Below, piece after piece: positions 32,975-36,860 of a DNA stretch of 36,860 bases. The DNA is taken from positions 1-36,860 of the forward strand of contig SCEG01000029.1 in the NCBI GenBank assembly GCA_004102805.1. Reading direction: 5' to 3'. The position numbers and the translations under genes are program-made. This DNA comes from Muribaculaceae bacterium Isolate-002 (NCI). GTDB taxonomy: Bacteria > Bacteroidota > Bacteroidia > Bacteroidales > Muribaculaceae. Under the pieces are notes generated by a model, which was given only the letters and a program-made list of their open reading frames with translations, had not been told where the DNA came from and ran no database searches. The first letter of the stretch is position 1. The number at the start of each line of letters is the position of its first letter.

Positions 32975-35900
32975 TTACTGTTCGTTGGCTTTTTCAACTG
33001 CGCCGACTTCGGGATCTACGCCCCACTGCTGCTGGGCAAGACGGCGGTAGTTGTTGTAACGCCAGCGTGCGTTGGCTTTCGCAGCAGCGAAGAGCTCGGC
33101 TGCTTCTCCGGGGTATTGCTTGATTACCGAAGAGTAGCGCACTTCGCCTTTGAGGAAGTCCTCGAATTTGTCCCATGCGGGTTCTTTCGAGTCGAGAGTG
33201 AAGGGGTTCTTGCCTTCTTCCTCGAGGGCGGGGTTGTAGCGCCAGAGGTGCCAGTAACCGCATTCTACGGCTTTGACTTCTTCGAGCTGAGCGTGTCCCA
33301 TGCCGGCACGGAGACCGTGATTGATACAGGGAGAGTAAGCGATGATGATCGAAGGTCCGTCGTAAGCCTCAGCCTCTCGGATGGCTTTGAGGGTCTGAGC
33401 GTTGTCAGCGCCCATCGCTACCTGTGCGGCGTATACGTAGCCGTAGGTTGTGGCGATAAGGCCGAGGTCTTTTTTGCGGATACGCTTGCCTGAAGCCGCG
33501 AATTTGGCGATTGCGCCGAGGGGGGTAGCCTTTGACGACTGGCCGCCGGTGTTGGAGTAAACCTCGGTGTCGAGCACGAGCACGTTGACATTTTTGCCTG
33601 ATGCGAGCACGTGGTCGAGACCGCCGAAGCCGATATCGTAGGCAGCGCCGTCACCGGCGATGATCCACTGTGAGCGTTTTGCGATGTAGCCCTTGAGAGC
33701 GACGATGTTGTTGCAGATGTCGCATGCGCAAGCCTCGCAGAGGGGCACGATAGCGTCGGCAACCTCGCGTGTAGCGGCGGCGTCGTTGCGGTTTTCAAGC
33801 CATTTCGAAGCAAGAGCCTTGATTTCGTCAGAGCATTTGTCGCATTCGAGAGCTGCTTTCATGTAGCCTTCGAGACGCTCCACCATCTTTTCGGTTGCAA
33901 TCGACATGCCGAGACCGAATTCGGCGAAGTCCTCGAAGAGCGAGTTTGCCCATGCGGGACCGTGGCCTCTGTGGTTGGTAGTATAGGGAGTCGAGGGCAC
34001 GGAGCCTGAATATATCGACGAGCAGCCGGTAGCGTTGGCCACCATCTCGTGGTCGCCGTAGAGCTGCGAGATGAGTTTGACGTAAGGAGTCTCGCCACAG
34101 CCTGAGCATGCGCCTGAGAATTCGAAGAGCGGGGTTGCGAACTGGCTGTTCTTGACATTGGCCTTGACGTCGACGAGATGCTGCTTTGAAGCGACATGCT
34201 TCACGCAGTAATCCCATTCGGGCTGCATTGCGAGCTGGGTCTCGAGGGGTTTCATTTCGAGAGCCTTCACGCCTTTCTTGCCGGGACATACATCAACACA
34301 GTTGCCGCAGCCGAGACAGTCGAGAACGTCGACGGCCTGCACGAACTTCATGCCGGTGAATGTCTTTCCGATGGCGGGGAGAGCTGCTTTGACGGGCGAA
34401 GCGTTCATCTCGGCCTCGTCGAGCACGAAGGGACGGATAGCGGCGTGAGGACAAACGTAGGCGCACTTGTTACACTGGATACAGTTGTCGGCAATCCATT
34501 CGGGAACGAATGCTGCCACACCGCGCTTTTCGTAAGCTGCAGTGCCCTGCTGCCATGTGCCGTCTTCAATACCGACGAAGTCGCTGACCTTGAGAAGGTC
34601 GCCGTCCTGAGCGTTGATGGGGCGGACGATGCGGTTGATGAATTCGGGGTCGTCGTTAGCAGCGACAGCCTCGACAGCGAGGTTGGCCCATGCGGGATCG
34701 ACGGCGAGCTGTTTGTATTCGCCACCGCGGTCAACCGCAGCGTAGTTCTTGTCGACCACGTCCTGACCTTTCTTGCCGTAAGACTTGACGATGAATTTCT
34801 TCATCTGCTCGATGGCGAGGTCGACGGGGATAACTTCGGTGATGCGGAAGAATGCGCTCTGGAGAATGGTGTTGGTGCGGTTGCCCAGACCGATTTCCTG
34901 TGCAATTTTTGTCGCATTGATATAGTAAACCGAGATGTTGTGGTCGGCGAAATATTTCTTAACCTTTGCAGGGAGGTTTTTGGCAAGCTCCTCGCCTTCC
35001 CAGATGGTATTGAGAAGGAATGTGCCGTTGTCGCGCAGACCGCGGGTCACGTCATACATGTGGAGGTATGCCTGAACGTGGCATGCCACGAAGTTGGGAG
35101 TGTTGACGAGGTAGGTCGAACGGATGGGGTCGTCACCGAAGCGGAGGTGCGAGCAGGTGAAACCGCCTGACTTCTTGGAGTCGTAGGCGAAGTAGGCCTG
35201 GCAATATTTGTCGGTGTTCTCGCCGATGATCTTGACAGAGTTTTTGTTGGCACCTACCGTACCGTCGGCTCCGAGTCCGTAGAATTTTGCCTCGTAGGTG
35301 CTCTTTCCGCCGAGAGCCATTTCTTCAACCGGGGGAAGCGAAGTGAATGTCACGTCGTCGATGATGCCTACGGTGAAATGGTCTTTGGGGGTGGGGAGGG
35401 CGAGGTTCTCGAATACGGAGATAATCATCGCGGGAGTGGTGTCTTTTGAAGCGAGGCCGTAGCGACCGCCCACGATGAGGGGGGCATCGGCTTTGCCGTA
35501 GAAGCATTCCTTGACGTCGAGGTAGAGGGGCTCTCCGTTGGCGCCGGGCTCTTTTGTGCGGTCAAGCACAGCGATGCGCTTTGCCGATGCAGGAACTGCA
35601 GCGAGGAAGTGCTTTGCAGAGAAGGGGCGATAGAGGTGAACTGAAACGAGACCTACCTTTTCGCCGTTTGCCATCATGTAGTCAATGGCTTCCTGAGCGG
35701 CCTGGGTTACAGAACCCATGGCGATGATGACGCGGTCGGCGTCGGGAGCGCCATAGTAGTTGAAAAGGCCGTATTTGCGTCCGCAGATTGCTGAAATCTT
35801 GTTCATGTATTCCTCTACGATTTCGGGCACTGCGTCATATTGCTTGTTGCAAGCCTCGCGGTGCTGGAAGAATACGTCGCCGTTTTCGGCCATACCGCGT

Positions 35901-36550
35901 GCTACGGGAGACTCGGGATTGAGCGCACGGCTGCGGAAGTCGGCGAGAGCCTCACGGTCGATGAGGGGAGCGAGGTCGTCCTGCTCCATGACTTCGATTT
36001 TCTGGATTTCATGAGAGGTGCGGAAGCCATCGAAGAAGTTTACGAAGGGGATACGGCTCTTGATGGTGGCGAGATGTGCCACGCCTGCGAGATCCATGAC
36101 CTCCTGTACGGAGCCTTCGGCAAGCATTGCGAAGCCGGTCTGGCGCACTGACATGACGTCCTGATGGTCTCCGAAGATAGAGAGTGCGTGAGAAGCGAGA
36201 GTACGTGCCGATACGTGGAACACACAAGGGAGCTGCTCGCCGGCAATCTTATACATATTGGGTATCATAAGGAGGAGACCCTGCGATGCGGTGTATGTTG
36301 TGGTCAGGGCACCGGCCTGGAGCGAACCGTGCACTGCACCGGCAGCGCCGCCTTCCGATTGCATTTCCTGTACGAGTACAGTCTCACCGAATATATTCTT
36401 GCGTCCGGCAGCCGCCCATTCGTCAACATATTCAGCCATGGTTGAAGAGGGGGTGATGGGATAGATAGCGGCTACCTCGCTAAACATATACGAGATATGC
36501 GCCGCTGCCTGATTACCGTCACAAGTCAAGAATTTCTTTTCTTTGCTCAT
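32975..36550 (-). CDS. nifJ: Pyruvate:ferredoxin (flavodoxin) oxidoreductase
   Basis: 1191 residues, full length for the single-chain homodimeric enzyme. It oxidises pyruvate with CoA to acetyl-CoA and CO2 and reduces ferredoxin, the central step of anaerobic fermentation. Domains in order: N-terminal pyrimidine-binding domain (YPITPSSTMAEYVDEWA, VQEMQSEGGAAGAVHGSL), the CoA/domain II-III region (GLVSVHLYRPF in the reading EKVGLVSVHLYRPFS, then FYGLGADGTVGANKNS), two 4Fe-4S motifs in the ferredoxin-like domain (CIQCNKCAYVCPHAAIRP and CLGCGNCVDVCPGKK), and the C-terminal TPP domain with CSGCGETPY (proximal cluster), ATGCSSIY and GDGAAYDIGFGGLDH with TEVYSNTGGQSS. It is preceded by a textbook promoter and a structured leader and followed by its own terminator, so it is monocistronic. 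The + strand frames inside it are shadows. Confidence 0.97.
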   Translation of the reverse strand: MSKEKKFLTCDGNQAAAHISYMFSEVAAIYPITPSSTMAEYVDEWAAAGRKNIFGETVLVQEMQSEGGAAGAVHGSLQAGALTTTYTASQGLLLMIPNMYKIAGEQLPCVFHVSARTLASHALSIFGDHQDVMSVRQTGFAMLAEGSVQEVMDLAGVAHLATIKSRIPFVNFFDGFRTSHEIQKIEVMEQDDLAPLIDREALADFRSRALNPESPVARGMAENGDVFFQHREACNKQYDAVPEIVEEYMNKISAICGRKYGLFNYYGAPDADRVIIAMGSVTQAAQEAIDYMMANGEKVGLVSVHLYRPFSAKHFLAAVPASAKRIAVLDRTKEPGANGEPLYLDVKECFYGKADAPLIVGGRYGLASKDTTPAMIISVFENLALPTPKDHFTVGIIDDVTFTSLPPVEEMALGGKSTYEAKFYGLGADGTVGANKNSVKIIGENTDKYCQAYFAYDSKKSGGFTCSHLRFGDDPIRSTYLVNTPNFVACHVQAYLHMYDVTRGLRDNGTFLLNTIWEGEELAKNLPAKVKKYFADHNISVYYINATKIAQEIGLGNRTNTILQSAFFRITEVIPVDLAIEQMKKFIVKSYGKKGQDVVDKNYAAVDRGGEYKQLAVDPAWANLAVEAVAANDDPEFINRIVRPINAQDGDLLKVSDFVGIEDGTWQQGTAAYEKRGVAAFVPEWIADNCIQCNKCAYVCPHAAIRPFVLDEAEMNASPVKAALPAIGKTFTGMKFVQAVDVLDCLGCGNCVDVCPGKKGVKALEMKPLETQLAMQPEWDYCVKHVASKQHLVDVKANVKNSQFATPLFEFSGACSGCGETPYVKLISQLYGDHEMVANATGCSSIYSGSVPSTPYTTNHRGHGPAWANSLFEDFAEFGLGMSIATEKMVERLEGYMKAALECDKCSDEIKALASKWLENRNDAAATREVADAIVPLCEACACDICNNIVALKGYIAKRSQWIIAGDGAAYDIGFGGLDHVLASGKNVNVLVLDTEVYSNTGGQSSKATPLGAIAKFAASGKRIRKKDLGLIATTYGYVYAAQVAMGADNAQTLKAIREAEAYDGPSIIIAYSPCINHGLRAGMGHAQLEEVKAVECGYWHLWRYNPALEEEGKNPFTLDSKEPAWDKFEDFLKGEVRYSSVIKQYPGEAAELFAAAKANARWRYNNYRRLAQQQWGVDPEVGAVEKANEQ

Positions 36551-36645
36551 AATTTGTAATCTATTGTTTTAAATTTGTGTTTTCTCATTTTGCGCCGCCC
36601 GTTGCCGTTGCACGGATAATGATGCATCATGCAGGGGCATGGCCG

Positions 36646-36666
36646 GGGATTACGGACGGTAATCCC
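36646..36666 (-). promoter_or_regulatory. Hairpin in the nifJ leader
   Basis: A perfect 8-pair stem (GGGATTAC with GTAATCCC) and a 5-base loop, at the very start of the predicted nifJ transcript. A second palindrome, ATGATGCATCAT at 36619-36630, lies downstream in the same leader. They may stabilise the message or bind a regulator; no known riboswitch signature was found. Confidence 0.4.
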
Positions 36667-36673
36667 GCGACCG

Positions 36674-36705
36674 CAAAAGTAACTATTTTATCGCGGATAA
36701 TCAAA
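36674..36705 (-). promoter_or_regulatory. Promoter of nifJ
   Basis: On the - strand TTTG (36705-36702), 20 bases, then TACTTTTG (36681-36674), a perfect match to the Bacteroidetes consensus. Transcription should start near 36668 with a leader of about 118 bases before the ATG at 36550. Confidence 0.8.
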
Positions 36706-36758
36706 AATTTAACCGTTTTTTATGTCATATAACCAATATTGTCCTAAACGTTTTGGGC

Positions 36759-36837
36759 AAAAATAAAAATAGGAAGTAGTTACTAAGGCAAAAAATGACT
36801 ACCTTAGTAGTGAGCGACCAACTCAACTACTTCCTAT
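36759..36837 (-). ncRNA. Candidate small structured RNA upstream of nifJ
   Basis: Read on the - strand, a molecule of about 80 bases starts right after a -7 box and its 5' and 3' ends pair perfectly over 13 bases (36825-36837 with 36769-36781). Inside are a second perfect stem of 7 pairs (36802-36808 with 36782-36788) and a small GAG/CTC hairpin in the 16-base joint (36809-36824), so a three-way junction is possible. The closing stem is followed by TTTTTATTTTT, a terminator-like tail. No reading frame of note. It matches no RNA family I can name. It could instead be a large terminator of a gene beyond the window edge. Confidence 0.45.
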
Positions 36838-36839
36838 GG

Positions 36840-36847
36840 CAAATATA
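36840..36847 (-). promoter_or_regulatory. -7 box for the small RNA candidate
   Basis: TATATTTG on the - strand fits TAnnTTTG, and the RNA's closing stem begins 3 bases later. The expected -33 box would lie beyond the window edge and cannot be checked. Confidence 0.5.
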
Positions 36848-36860
36848 ACACTTTTCGCAC

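Noticed and set aside
34196..35170. 324-codon open frame on the + strand
   Set aside because: Antisense to nifJ; composition rich in Val, Glu and Asp mirrors nifJ codons and no domain is visible.
36551..36673. TPP riboswitch in the nifJ leader
   Set aside because: Attractive because the enzyme uses TPP, but the conserved CUGAGA core is not present.
36759..36837. tRNA gene
   Set aside because: The length and three-way fold suggested it, but there is no TTC-A T-loop, no acceptor CCA context and no anticodon stem of the right size.

Overview
This window looks like a chromosomal piece of a gut Bacteroidales bacterium, with a Muribaculaceae-like (S24-7) flavour. Four things point there. Promoters match the Bacteroidetes TTTG-N20-TAnnTTTG consensus, and most genes lack a Shine-Dalgarno sequence. 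A very large secreted protein ends in a YYNLQGMRV-type C-terminus. A single-chain pyruvate:ferredoxin oxidoreductase is present. The capsule gene set is of the Bacteroidales type. The genus assignment is inference, not proof. Region 1 (about 1-21260, all + strand) is the 3' part of a capsule/O-antigen locus. Its first half (to about 10.5 kb) is AT-rich and strain-specific in character: a broken gene at the left edge, three GT4 glycosyltransferases, a hexapeptide acyltransferase, a Wzy/O-antigen-ligase-like polymerase, a WbpO/TviB nucleotide-sugar dehydrogenase, an unrecognised capsule protein, a WaaE-like GT2, a 0.6 kb degenerate stretch and a GT2 split by a +1 frameshift in a G7 tract. Its second half is GC-richer: capE-capF-[nucleotidyltransferase/GHMP-kinase-like fusion]-capG (UDP-N-acetyl-L-fucosamine synthesis), a WbuB-like fucosaminyltransferase, a WbpV-like epimerase/reductase, a WbpL-like initiating transferase, a WbuC cupin and a WbpM/CapD 4,6-dehydratase. 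Together these genes predict a polymer started on undecaprenyl phosphate by a HexNAc-type sugar, containing L-FucNAc and an N-acetylated uronic acid, and probably acetylated and Wzy-polymerised. Flippase, chain-length and export genes are not in the window. Region 2 (21285-27742) holds ordinary chromosomal genes: convergent outer-membrane phospholipase A, a DUF4369-like lipoprotein, a ComM/YifB AAA ATPase, a secreted endonuclease/exonuclease/phosphatase protein, a REP-like palindrome cluster and a GH13 alpha-amylase with a strong terminator. Region 3 (27743-32862) is one very large secreted protein of about 1609 residues, broken into two frames by one extra G in a G8 tract. Region 4 (32919-36860, - strand) is nifJ with a textbook Bacteroidetes promoter and a hairpin-bearing leader, preceded at the window edge by a compact structured RNA candidate with its own -7 box and U-tract. 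The most interesting signals are the following. The only three G runs of 7 or more that I found all lie inside genes for surface structures, one in frame and two out of frame by exactly +1. The fused nucleotidyltransferase/kinase-like enzyme sits inside the capEFG set. A heptanucleotide repeat separates the last two membrane-step genes, and there is the small-RNA candidate at the right edge.
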